Both the position numbers and the translations under genes were made by a program. 64,000 bases of DNA from NCBI GenBank assembly GCA_035041965.1, contig JAPYMA010000303.1, positions 1 through 64,000 on the forward strand. Reading direction: 5' to 3'. The notes under the pieces are model-generated. The model saw only the letters and a list, made by a program, of their open reading frames with translations, did no database searches and had not been told where the DNA came from. Each line of letters begins with the position of its first letter. Position 1 is the first letter of the stretch. Shown piece by piece: positions 25,056 to 41,949 of this stretch. Origin of the DNA: Anisakis pegreffii (Eukaryota; Nematoda; Chromadorea; Rhabditida; Anisakidae).

Positions 25056-28000
25056 TACTTACGTATTGAAAATCGCCTCATATATAGATGAAAGTTGTCA
25101 AGGTGGGGTCAAAGTTATGCCTACTGTACATAACATTTTAGACGAACTCCACAGATTTCTGAAACTTTCAGCTTTTCACGCTGAAACAAACCTGTAATAA
25201 TTCTCATTCCGTCGAATTATACGAATTTCCATGACTTCCAAAACCGCACTTCCGTATCACTTCAATGCTTTTTCGAACATGTCTCACTTCCGTGTCTTTC
25301 TCCAACACCTCAGACAAGAATGACTTCATTGCTGACTTCGAAACGACTCAATCGATTCATGCACTGCGCCATTCCGCTTATCAATGCAATGATCTACTTG
25401 ACTACTTAGCTGTCGTATTATCACTCCATTGCCTTATCATGTTTTGTGTCCTCATAATTATCTTGTTGTTCGTTCGCGGTACCCGCTAATGTGGGCGAAA
25501 TCAGCAGCGATTGATTGTCCAAATGTGTCGATTGCAAGCGCAGCATTTGCAAAATAGCTAATCGTTTTGTTAAATAATCGTTTCCAACTGCACTTTAATT
25601 GTAAAAAGTGTATTTGATAATGTAGAAGAACTGTGTTATCGAGAATGATAAAATTTTTTTCTGTTTGTTGTGTGATATGAAGCACGTGAATGCAGTGGCC
25701 ATTTGAGATGCTTCTTCTTCTTTAAGTTTATCACTTATGCATAAATTTGTTCTTCGCTTACGGCTGCTAATTTCACCGTTATCATCTTCACCTTCAATCG
25801 AATCAATTCGGTCAATTTTCGTCAATTTCATCAATTACACTTTCGTGCAATCATACCTCTGTCAGTCTTACTTTTGACTGGAATACAGTTTGAACACTTC
25901 CACTTTGAACATTTCATCATCAAATTTCACATCCATTTTCATTCATTTCACGATTTCAGATGCATTTGTTCTTATTCAAGCAGTCTTTCATGCAGATGGA
26001 CTTTAGACAGTGACGATTTCTCTGCTCCAATTGGGACTAGACTCTATCATTGTTGTGGTTTTGATCGAGCGGAATCCGTTTCGCAATCATGAAGTCATTT
26101 TGTTTCTCTCGCGAAGTGTTCATTTCCTGATATTTGATATAAAAAGCGTGGAATGATTATTCAAACGGCAAACACTCATAAGTGACAATCGTTGTTGCAC
26201 TTCGATTCATCACCATGCTATGGCAGTGATGAAAATTCGCGTAGTTCCTCGTTCTTCGTTCAATGAGTGATACTTTGATTAATTAGGTTCTAATTGTGGA
26301 TACACAAACTGCTTAACTCAGCTTTTTCGTACCCTATAATTTGATCACATTCAGCTTGCGCGATACATCAATTACATAATTGGTTATTCATTCCAATGAC
26401 ACGTTCACAACTATTGAGTGCACTCTGATATTCTCGAAAACAGCAACGCGTTTTATACCGAGATTTTCTGGTGCGAACAGCTGTCTGCAATACTTGTAAC
26501 AAATCGTGTTGTTCTTCTTTGAACGACTCTAACTAAATTTTTAAGATTCGTAAATTTTTAATGAACGTTTTCAAGTATTCAAAGGTCGAAAATTAACCAG
26601 ACATTTCGTCCGAATGGAGTCTCGTGACGGGAAGTATCCTCATTGACTAGGTTTAACGCGTTACATACTGATAAACATGTCAATACGAAGTGCTTAGCGA
26701 TCATTGAGCACTTTTCGCAAGCACTTTTCAATGAGTTATTGATGATAGTTTTTTCTGCACGTAATTAAATTGATGAAATTTAATGATGTATTGACAATGC
26801 TACGAATTCAGCCTCACTAATGATTCAGCGATTCAGTGATTTTAGTGATTCTGTTTCGCGAGCATTTACTCGCATTGCGATGGCAATGATGAAAATTTCA
26901 TCACAAACCAACATCGCTGGATCACGCGATAATGAAGAGTGCTTATTAATTGGTAAACAGCTGGTATTGACAAGCTTATCAACATGTTATTTGTCCTTTT
27001 TTTTGGAATTTTTTTTTTGCACTGCTTGGCGTCAATTTGAAGATTTAACTTGAAGTGAGTGCATTTAAAGCTTTGAATAGCTCAGTGCATTGGTTTATTT
27101 CGTTTTAACCTAAATACCTCTAAGTCAATCTCATTATTGTCCACCCTCATTTCTGTTTTCCATAGTTAAGAATAATAGCGATTGACAAATGCAACATTTA
27201 TGTTGATTGCTTACATTTGTGAATGGTCCCAACCGCCGAAGTACTGCTGGAATAAACTGAGTTTCTGCCCTTTTATTGCTGCCCTAATAGACATCCAGTG
27301 CTTGAATTTACGACTGTTTTGAAGCGGTTCATTGATTATTGAATTGATTATTGAAATTAATTATTGATAAAACTTTCAAGGAGACGAAAATTCGAATTTG
27401 TCAAAAAAAATTTTAAAATTCAGTGATGACAGTTTATGGGTGGGAATTCAATTTTGACTAACTGCTGATTCAGTCTAGCGACGTCAACGAAAGTTCTTCC
27501 ATATGTGAATAGCCTTCCTTTTTAGTCCACTTGATTATATTTTCTGTCTTACATGAGTTGCGTCCAACTGAATCTGTCTATTTTTAAAATCGACTATACC
27601 GATGGAAGCCCTCAGCTATGGATTACGCTCATAAGATTGAAGCGTGAATCCAAAAAAAATCATTTTACGTCGTAATACTTCATGGTTTCAAAAATACTAA
27701 CCAGATTTTATATTCCGGTTTTTTGGTAGACGACTTGTTTACCGTGCCATCAGACAAAACAATGACAATGACGAGAGTTACAACATTCTATAATCCTGAA
27801 ACCATGTTAAAATTCCAGAAAGTTAATGAGGCATTGAAAATGCGATAGAGAAACCGATAGCCGGGAACAGGTTCTTTGTGGAACGTTATGTAATCAGCAT
27901 AAGCGTTAAGGCAGCTGCTGATGAAGTTTTAATGCGCTCTTTTTACGTCGATTATAGGGCACATTACGACATTGAACAATCTGACTGTTGTTTTCCGACA

Positions 28001-29272
28001 TTTTTCTCTTTACTTGTTAATTATTGCCAAAATAATTACTCGTTACTAGTTAATTGATGTAATCGAACATTTGACGCGTTAACCACAAGTGACATAATAA
28101 AAATCCATCAAACCTAACCAAACAGGAATACAATTAGCCGCAACGTTCGTCTCAACCACATTCCCTCTCTCAAACATATAACGTGATCGAAACAGCGATC
28201 AGAATCGCGTTTATAATCTCTAACATTCACTCGTTATTGTATAGCCATACATAAAATTATCGTTCACAACATTCGCTGAATTCAAATTCGATTTGATTCT
28301 ACCGAAATGATTCTGTTTGACATTTGGACAAGTTTTAGTCTTCAGTCTCCGTTTGTATTCGATTCATATACGGTTGGCATGGAGACTTTTGGTATGCCTT
28401 CACCATTCATCTGTTATGACTTTATTATTTCTATTATTATTGTAACCATTGTCGTATTATTACTGATTTGAATGATATTACTATTGTTGCGTTTCTTTTT
28501 GATATTGTCATTCATCTCGTTGCTTTTTCGATACTTCTTTTATCAAACTTTGCTGGTGATAACAATAATAATACCAACAATTGTTGATATTATTATTGTT
28601 ATTACAGTCTTTATAACTGTGATCAGTGTGGTTAAAACAGGAACAGGAGCTTGATTATACCATATCGCGTGATGTGCTATGATGATAGGTGTTATTTTAT
28701 AATTCTGTTTATGATTATTAATTGACGATAAAATATGCGACCTATATACATCTGATCAATTCGATTGCAATAATACTTGTTTTGAGTGGAGCTTCATTCA
28801 CTTGATGTTGTCACATTTCGAATAGCTTCCCATTACTGGCTAGGCAGTCTCCCCTCAGTTCGGTTACTTCACAATTTCGAGCTTGCATATTTAGGATTTC
28901 TTTTATTAGTGATTTGTTGAATGGTGACTGCTCGAGATTGTCAAATGCTCATGCCGCTTACATATCTTACAATCAACCCTTCTCGTTAACATGTCACCAA
29001 CTGAAAATGGTTATAACTGAAAGATTTTCCGCTCATGAGCTTATCGGATGTGACAGCAATTGCGGAATGCAGCTTTCAAGTGGAGTATAACACCTCAGAA
29101 AAGTTCAATGTAAATTCAGTTAACTTCATTGAATAAATCAGTTTGTGTTGAATTTGTTAACGAATTGAATTTGTTTGCGAACATATACGTATAACACGAA
29201 TATGTGTTAACGTTTTAAAGAGCGGTTCAAATTCTAGTTTGATTGAAAATCGGTGAGCGAACGTTATTCGAA
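25056..29272. other. Intergenic region with two weak coding candidates
   Basis: Lies between the unrecognised gene and choline kinase. A single-exon frame at 25265-25492 would encode 74 residues ending in one membrane-like segment (LSLHCLIMFCVLIIILLFV), with no supporting context. The exon-like segment at 26820-26952 is listed separately. Around 28420-28640 there is low-complexity ATT/ATA sequence. Confidence 0.35.
26820..26952 (+). CDS. Isolated exon-like segment of unknown gene
   Basis: ATG at 26820 opens a 44-codon frame that ends at a possible donor (ATTG|GTAAAC) with one base left over. The peptide contains MIQRFSDFSDSVSRAF, FTRIAMAMMKISSQ and NIAGSRDNEECLL, with balanced composition unlike the AT-rich surroundings. 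I found no downstream exon with the matching phase. It does not fit the choline kinase, whose second exon starts in phase 0. It could be a first exon, or chance. Confidence 0.25.
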
Positions 29273-34259
<4,987 letters not shown>

Positions 34260-37200
34260 GAAATACAGAATCACTGCATGAGTGTACACCGCAATGTTAA
34301 TTCAACTGTAAATTTAATTACAATCTCTGTCATTCAAGTGATCATTCATTTACCTGTCGTGTTAATGAAAGTTCACATTGAACATTGCCCAGTTCATTAG
34401 AATTTGTGATTTCTTCTCAGTTGGAATGTACTCAAGAAAAAATTTCTTATGCTTCCCAACTCAGTGAATCGTTCGGTTGCATACAATAATGTTAATGTGC
34501 CTTTCTCAATTTTCATTTATAACACAATTTCTGCTGGTCTTTCGTAACGAAGGTTCCTTCATTTCGCTTATGACTGTGTCTATTTCGTGTTCGTTATCGA
34601 TGTAGTCAATTAGCTGAAATTTTTTATGGGTCTTTTCTAATTGGATGTTGCTGATTCTCATGTTGAATACAAATCAAAATCATATAATATTGCTGATGTG
34701 TCTTCAAGTGTCTTCAAACATCATGTCTTCAGCGCCTTTCGTGAATCCCGTACGGTTGGCACCAGTTTAGGGATGCTTTTATTGAACGATAAGCTAGAGT
34801 TCTGTTCGACCGGCATATATACTTTTTGTTGCCGGACGAGAGGCTTATGCCGCCTGAAGGGCGAAAACTCAACGGAATGCGGTATTCTTCAGTTGTTCAA
34901 TCGTGTTGTGATGCATGAATATTTTCAGGGTTACAATCGTGATTATTAATTTGTGCTGGTAATATTCCTTTTTTATGTATAATAAATGATGAATTGTGTG
35001 ATAAATTTGGACGTAATTTTGAACTGTCACTAAATGTTCTAATGATGTATTTGTTAATAGACTGTAATATGGAAGCGATATTTCATAGTTTTTTTTGAAT
35101 TGATAATACATAAATGCGTGATCTGGTACAATTCCAATGCATTGTGATCAATTCCACCAAGCACCTCAGTTGATTTCATTCTCGAAATTGATGTTTTGAT
35201 TAAAAATTGCCTTATTTTAAAATGTCATATATTCGAATAAAAGTGTTATTTCTATTCAACCGAGTTTCCTTGTTATTGGATGCCACAAAATTCTTAACCC
35301 ATAGCTTTGTTGAATCCGGAAAGTGTAGTATTCGTGAAGTCCATTTCGATCTAAAGCATCTAATGAATCAAGAAACTTACACCGAGCAATCAGTAATGAT
35401 GGTCTGTTATCGACCAGGAGTGTAGGGTCATCTCCTCTTCATTGCAGATACATGCACACAGATTTACTGCAATCCTGACAAGATCTGAAGTCGTAACAAA
35501 TAATCAAAAAAAGGCGCAAAAATTGCAAGCAGTTGACAATGAAGCGTTCATGTTGATCAATGTGAGGTTTTTTCATGAGACTCTATATCAAGAAACTGAA
35601 GACTTCTTCCTATAACATAATTGCTTTCGTTAAACGTAAAGTTAATGTTTGTATGAGTGTTAATGGAGGATTACAAAGAAGCTCACGAAATCTAAGGTTA
35701 CAGGTAGCTTGGAAATGATTTATGAAGTTATCGCAATTGCATTAGACCCACATAACGGTAACGCGTAATATTTTTGAGATGAGATTTCTTTCGAAAACAT
35801 GCACACTTTTCTAATGGCTAAGACTGTGATCCATTAGGAATCACGGATGTTCCCAAGTGAAGAGCTTTTGCCTGGATGCGTGAAAAGTATCTAATTGTAA
35901 GCAAAAGTTGACTTTTGCTTCATGCTTACGATTAGTTTTAGATATGTGAGAGGTTGCTTGTTTCAGTATATGATCGCACCAATGTTGGGTAATAGTACAC
36001 TATCGGAACACTGCAGCGAAGAATTACAACTAAATGATCACCTCGCACTGGTCAAACAGTAAACAGGTACATTTCTGCGCAACACTTATTAGTTCATGTC
36101 GAAATGATCGACACAAAATTTTGATCGACAAAAACTTTCGAGATCGCCATTCGCGATTCACTCTCATTGTCGTTTATGATTGTTCATCGTCAGTGGCTTG
36201 CTTTCTTTCGTTGCCGTATTTTATTTGCGCAACATTCGATTGCTTCCATCCTTTCTTCAGATTTTGAAGTTTCAATTCCATGTAATTACATGAATCCAAC
36301 TACGACTATTCCAATGTATATTCCAATAAGTATAAGCTGATCGCTTTACATACTTTGCTATAGATCAGCGATAAATTTCCATGGTGAATAAGTTTACTTA
36401 TCGTTAATGATATTAGCGAGCATCAATGGATTCGAATTGTATTGCGTTATCTAAACCGTTTTGTCGTATACTTCTTATGAAGTTACGATTTTGAGGACAT
36501 CTAAAAATGAAAATTAAAATAGGATTTCATTCATTTACTTGTGCTGATCGGAATCCAGAATGCTGAGATATGTTCAAGCCTTGAACCCTCATTCATACTC
36601 TTAATACCTCCCAAAATTCCGCAATTCCCATAGCATGATCGAGGATCATTGTGTTACTTGAAACAAACAACAACTGATTCTTGTATTTGCGCTATAGATT
36701 GATTAAATTGGCTATCAATGCGGTGAAATTTTTTAGGTGATCAATGCATTTCATTTGTCGAAAATTGAAATATGACAAATATCCCATTTAGGAAAGAGTT
36801 GAATAGCTTTGATGTAGTCTTTTCAAAAAACTTATGACCGATGAATGACTATCACTCTAAGCGGTATTAATGGATATGCATCAACTTCCGGTCAAAACGG
36901 ATCATAAGAACAGGATATCAATATCTTTTGCAGTTCACTGATCCTCGGAAAAAAATCTGATTTCTTACTTCGATCGCTAGCTGATGATCATGCAGTGATC
37001 GCAATCGTTCGCTCATTTATGTTCACATTTCTGGTCGATATTCTGATGATTTACTCTGTTGCTCGTAGAACAGCTCGGATTCGTGATTAGTTTGAAGTCC
37101 ATTGACAAAAAAGATTGGAGGGCTGACTGATTCTATAGGGCAAGACTAGGTGGGTGACGTTTGCAGGGAAGTGTATACTACTGGACGAATTTGAATGAAT

Positions 37201-38878
37201 GAGAATTTTCCATGATTTAGAAATGACCTCCTGCTAATATTGCATTATGGAATGCTCCCACTGGGACCATTTGAAAAGAAAGTGCGATTTTGGTTTATGT
37301 TCAGTTAGAGTGTGCTCTTGGTGGGTATGGAGGAGAACCCTTACAACAGTCACCATATTTTATATCATCCTTCAAAATTTATGATAAATTTATTGACAAT
37401 TGCAAAGAATAATTATCAATAATATAATCATTTCCAGCATTGAACCGAGGGCAAAACAAAGAAATTAATAATCAAAGGTCGAATAATTCATGCAGTGAAA
37501 CGATTTATTTTGTTGGAATGCATGCATTTTCGAGAGATCGTATATATTACCGGATGGCAAACTTCATTCGTGATACCTGAATGATATGGGCATGAAAAAC
37601 TGAGATGAGAGTTGCTAAAAATGGTAGAAATGGGTACAGTATGTAAGACTGTACGATTGAAAGTTATCTGTTCTTACAGGAAATATCAGAACTTATAAGT
37701 AGATGGGGAGAGAGAGGAGTAAGAAACGATTTCTGATTGATTCGTTCCTTAAACGTTCCGTTATGATATGGAAATAAACGACTACCACTGAATTATTTCA
37801 AATTTCTCTGTGTACGTACATCAGTTACATGTAATTACTGTATTTTGATTGTAGTGGACTTGGAAAGGGAGAAGTGATAATGAGATTCGTTTTGAGCTGA
37901 CATTTTGAGCTCTATAAGCGTGACTTAGAGATTAGTTCTGAACAATATAGAAGTGGAAAACTAAGAGGGAAATTTTAAAAAACAATCAAAAGATGAAGGC
38001 GATAAAATAGGTCTTCTGAGCTAAAACTTAGCATATTCGACTGCATATGACTGTAAATTAATTCAAGTAACATTTGATAAAGTCCACTGCAAGCTATGCA
38101 TGTGCTGTTGGAATTGTTACTCATTTACTTCTTGTGATATCAGTACATTTGTTCAGCTTCTTGTTCTAAATGGTTTTTGATCTTTTTTTGCTATCACAAA
38201 AAGATCAAAAACCATTTAGAACAAGAAGCTGAACAGCAATAAGATTTAATGATATCCTTTGCATCTTTAGCTTTATCTCATCTCCATTATTTTCATTGCA
38301 CGGTAATACAACCGTGAAATGATTCTGAGCGTGTTCAAGTGTTTTTGTCAACTAACGCTGTTAGTCATATTGGCGATTAATTCATTTGTGTTTTTGATAA
38401 TGTTGATGTGATATCGTGATACGATACATGATGAGAGCATATTGTATGAATTTTAAGAAAATCGCTATGATGAATAAAAATGAAACAGCTCTCACGATAT
38501 AGAAACATTGTCACGATAGTACAGCCAATTGCTATGTTCACTTCGCTTATCAGTACATTCGTTACCAATAATATTGTTTTATGATTGTAATTACCACACC
38601 ATACAGTTCATCAATTACGCTTCAATAACCTTATATCAGCATATTTGATTCAAGCAATTGTTTTGTTTATGAATAATGTTGATATGCTTGTTGTACTTCA
38701 ATTACGACCATTTTCGATCAACTCTACAATGCAGAGACAGCGAGCCATACACGAGCGACTTAACTCCATCAAGTTGATACTGTTGGATTTGCATTCACCT
38801 GATCTCATTCACCTTCCCAAATCACCCAACCTGCAAACCTCATTCATCCTCCCAATTCACCCAACCTGCAAACCTCAT
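34260..38878. other. Intergenic region 3' of choline kinase
   Basis: No gene could be assigned. A 102-codon open frame at 34641-34949 (+), richer in GC near 34810-34890 and with several cysteines, has no known motif or splice partner. The perfect hairpin at 38150-38235 and the minisatellite at 38804-38908 are listed separately. An AATAAA lies at 34981, about 720 bases after the kinase stop. Confidence 0.35.
38150..38235. repeat. 38-bp perfect inverted repeat (hairpin)
   Basis: The arms 38150-38187 and 38198-38235 are exact reverse complements (outer ends TGTTCAGCTTC, inner ends GATCTTTTT) around a 10-base loop, TTGCTATCAC. The absence of any mismatch suggests recent origin or conversion between arms. 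There is no protein coding inside and no obvious target duplication. Confidence 0.9.
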
Positions 38879-38908
38879 TCACCTTCCTGAATCACCCAAC
38901 CTGCAAAC
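38804..38908. repeat. Minisatellite, 3 x 35 bp
   Basis: Three tandem units of 35 bp (38804-38838, 38839-38873, 38874-38908), starting CTCATTC and ending ACCCAACCTGCAAAC, with a few differences. On the minus strand the rightmost unit overlaps the end of the candidate small secreted peptide, and the other two lie in its 3' flank. Confidence 0.9.
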
Positions 38909-39202
38909 GCTTCTGATGACAATGCCCGAATAATATCGGCAAACTTTTTGTGCGCAACGAGCTGCACATATGACCTGCTGATTTGACCAATGCAAACTCC
39001 TTAATGAATGGTTTCTGGTCATATTCAGCGTTTACTGAACAGGTGCCGTTGGGCGACTGATCGTGTTGGACACCTGAAACGGATTGCGTGAAGTTGTGAT
39101 GGTGAATTACTTCTGTTAAGGGCAGTTTCATTTTGAATCAAACGATACGACAGCAAATGACAAGCTGTTAACGATAGCAATGATAACAATATGCTTTTTC
39201 AT
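38879..39202 (-). CDS. Possible small secreted cysteine-rich peptide
   Basis: A speculative three-exon model, read leftward: 39202-39149, 39073-39041, 38974-38879; all joins are in phase 0 and the peptide would be 60 residues. Exon 1 starts with ATG and encodes a signal-peptide-like run (MKKHIVIIAIVNSLSFAV). Exon 3 has four cysteines in the pattern C-x3-C-x3-C-x10-C (CAARCAQKVC, then VCRLGDSGR and stop). The introns (75 and 66 bp) are shorter than those of the other genes here, which counts against it. A competing open frame in another phase spans 38892-39131 on the same strand. I do not recognise the family; small cysteine-rich secreted peptides are common in nematodes. Confidence 0.25.
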
Positions 39203-39614
39203 ACAATCATTGCTCCAGATTAATGCAGCAGCAGCAGTTCTATTTCTTGCGGTGTTATCATAAACCGCAATATTCATCAATGATAGCATGAATTCATGAA
39301 CTTTTTATCGATAATGGTACGCGGTTGGGAACTAGGAACCAATGATGATGTTGGTTCGGAATGGTATGAGTTTGGGAATTTCTGATCATCGATAACGTAT
39401 GGTTATCTTTTGTAAGCGTATGGTCATCGACGACAACAATTCAAGCAATTTGAAATACGCCTCATCCCCTCCAGAATTTCAATCCACAAATATCCACAGT
39501 ATCAACCTCCCGTCAAGACGTACAGCCACAACTTTCAACTGATATGGACGAATCGGATTCGAGAAGTCTCACAAAGGACGCAAGCATTGGAAGAAAATTT
39601 GAAAGATGTGTCGA

Positions 39615-39800
39615 TGAAATATAAACATAAAAAAGATGAAAACCATGAAAAAATAATTAAAAATAAAAATAATAATGAAAAAAATTAAAAATTGAAAATA
39701 CAAAAAACTTAAAAATTCCTGAAATTGAAAAAAAAAGAGAAAAAATGAAAAAATAAAAATAATATAAAGAATGCAAAAAAATAATCATAAAACTAAAATT
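39615..39800 (+). repeat. A-rich low-complexity tract
   Basis: About 185 bases made mostly of A with single T and G interruptions (AAAAATAAAAATAATAATG style). It codes for nothing and is probably simple-sequence expansion. Confidence 0.8.
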
Positions 39801-41721
39801 ATATTCTTGTTGAAATTTGCTATTTGCAAAATGAAAGTGAATTATAAACTATAATGTAGTGAATTCATTAGTGTATCATAACTTACTGCTTCACAATATA
39901 GCAGATGTATCGAATTGAATCAGATACAGTAAATTGCATACTAGTTTATGAAGCCATGATGGCAAGCAAATGAATTCACTGCATTGCATTCATTGCTCTT
40001 CTGAAACTGATGATTTCATTCGTAATGTAACGTGTTTTCTGATTCAAATTTTTGCTCCATAATGATGTAAAATCGATCGTAATATGTGCAATTTATGTTG
40101 TCTGTCTCAATTATAATTATATTCAGTGGTAGTCACACGATGTTACGGATGGGAGTTATTCACAATAGTCATTCTAAGGTATATTAGTGGAAATTAGAGA
40201 TGGGACTGAATGATTTGCTTGAACGGTAATATATTCAAGAAACAGCCATAAGATAGCACCTTAAAATTGTCTCTGAACGAAGGATTCAAGACATGACGTC
40301 TGTTGTATCGGTTCAACGCTCACACCCATTACTCACATTGAGTATTTGACACGAGTTTAGTGCTGTTTTCGAAGAACAAACCATCAATTTGAGTTCGTGC
40401 ACAACGTGAAATACCTTTCATTTGCAGCTGGTTTTTCACGTGTTGCTCCTTTGAGAATGGAAAACATTCATTCAAACTCGTTTAGTGAGGCAACGAGAAG
40501 GGTTGGAATGTAGTTTACAATAGACTAAGAGCATTACTTTATTATCTTCGGAGTCACATATGATGGGGAACTGGGACGCTGAGAAAAACAAATGATTTCT
40601 TTTACGTGAAGACCAACCAAGATAACGAAGTTATTTGAAGAGTAGCACCGAATGAAGCATTTTGCTATATGAATTGTACGATTCTAGAGAGGGCGCAAGA
40701 AAACTGAACTAAAAACTCGAATGGTCAAGAATGCTTTCACAAATTCTGGGAATAATACGAGCAACTGAGAAGATCATTGGTAAATGAGTGATACTCATAT
40801 TGCCATCACGTCTTTGACCAACAAAACTACGATTGCGATAGAATGAAGATAGATATGAAGGTATAGCACTTTTTCGATGAAATTAGCCTAACAATTCAAC
40901 CCCATCACAATCACTGATTATGAACTGAATGTTCAGATTACTGTGGTAGCAACATTCAGATACTGAACATCTTTCGAATTTATCGGTAGTGAATAGGATG
41001 ATGGAGTGACAAATCTAACGCAGTACATTTTTGGATAGAGTCGCAGCTGTATTTGTTTCCATCTATATCAATCCGTATAAATATCGTATAGCTGTCATTA
41101 ATGTTTTGTGACCTTGGTGAGAAAAACATGACAAAATAGTTGTGGATTACATTTACGATGGTGAGTGGTTTGTTGACTTAACGGTTCCATTAGGTGACGA
41201 TGACTGAAAGTCAATGTTTTGGTTAGAAACTGCGGAGAGTGATTCATTCATCAGTCACTCATTACAACAGCAAATTTATCATTCCAGTCTTGTGAAGTGA
41301 ATCATGGCGTGATGAGTCATTCGCTCGTCGATTATAGCAACAAACATTTTTGCGATAACATTTTCGCCATGTTCTCTACCAATCAAATTAACCCATCCAC
41401 ACCGCTATCGACCTAAATTACACATTGAAAATTACTCATCTTGTAGGATTACCTTACACAAATAGTCCCCTTTCATATCGACTTACGCAATCAACCATCT
41501 AACATAATCGGTCACATATTCTGAAGAGTTTCAAACGCTCTTTAGTCACTCTCAGATAGCGCCGTCTCTCTTACATCATACTTAGACTCGTAGTTAGAAT
41601 TTAAGCTTTCTCAAAGAATTGGATAAGTTTTACGGATGTTTTCGACATTTGTTCGAGCTTTTCAATTCTCTTTTTGCGTCGCAGCTATATTTGTTTCCAT
41701 TTCATCGAATGGCCACGTATT

Positions 41722-41949
41722 TTAATAGCCAGTAACTGCTAAAAGGATTCCATCGCTTGTTCGAAGTATATTATTCGGTTTTGCGAATAGTTTGCCATCG
41801 TATAGTGATACTCGTTTAGCGTGCTTGATTGAGCAATTCGAGTGAATGAGCTTGTCAGTCACATGCATTGCAAACGATTCGCTATTTGAAATTAAATCAG
41901 CTAGCGAGACTCTTTTTTCTGTTCCGCGTTTCATGCAGTATTGTGTCAT
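41722..41949 (-). CDS. Small open reading frame, 75 codons, unrecognised
   Basis: Starts with ATG right after an in-frame stop and ends with TAA. The peptide (MTQYCMKRGTEKRVSLADL, later HAKRVSLYDGKLFAKP and ILLAVTGY) has a balanced composition, unlike the AT-driven frames around it, and no low complexity. There is no signal peptide, membrane segment or known motif, and no neighbouring exon could be linked. It may be a single-exon gene, a last exon, or chance. Confidence 0.2.
   Translation of the reverse strand: MTQYCMKRGTEKRVSLADLISNSESFAMHVTDKLIHSNCSIKHAKRVSLYDGKLFAKPNNILRTSDGILLAVTGY

Noticed and set aside
34641..34949. Open frame of 102 codons with clustered cysteines
   Set aside because: The cysteine-rich part comes from a short GC-rich patch; no start context, signal peptide or linked exon was found.
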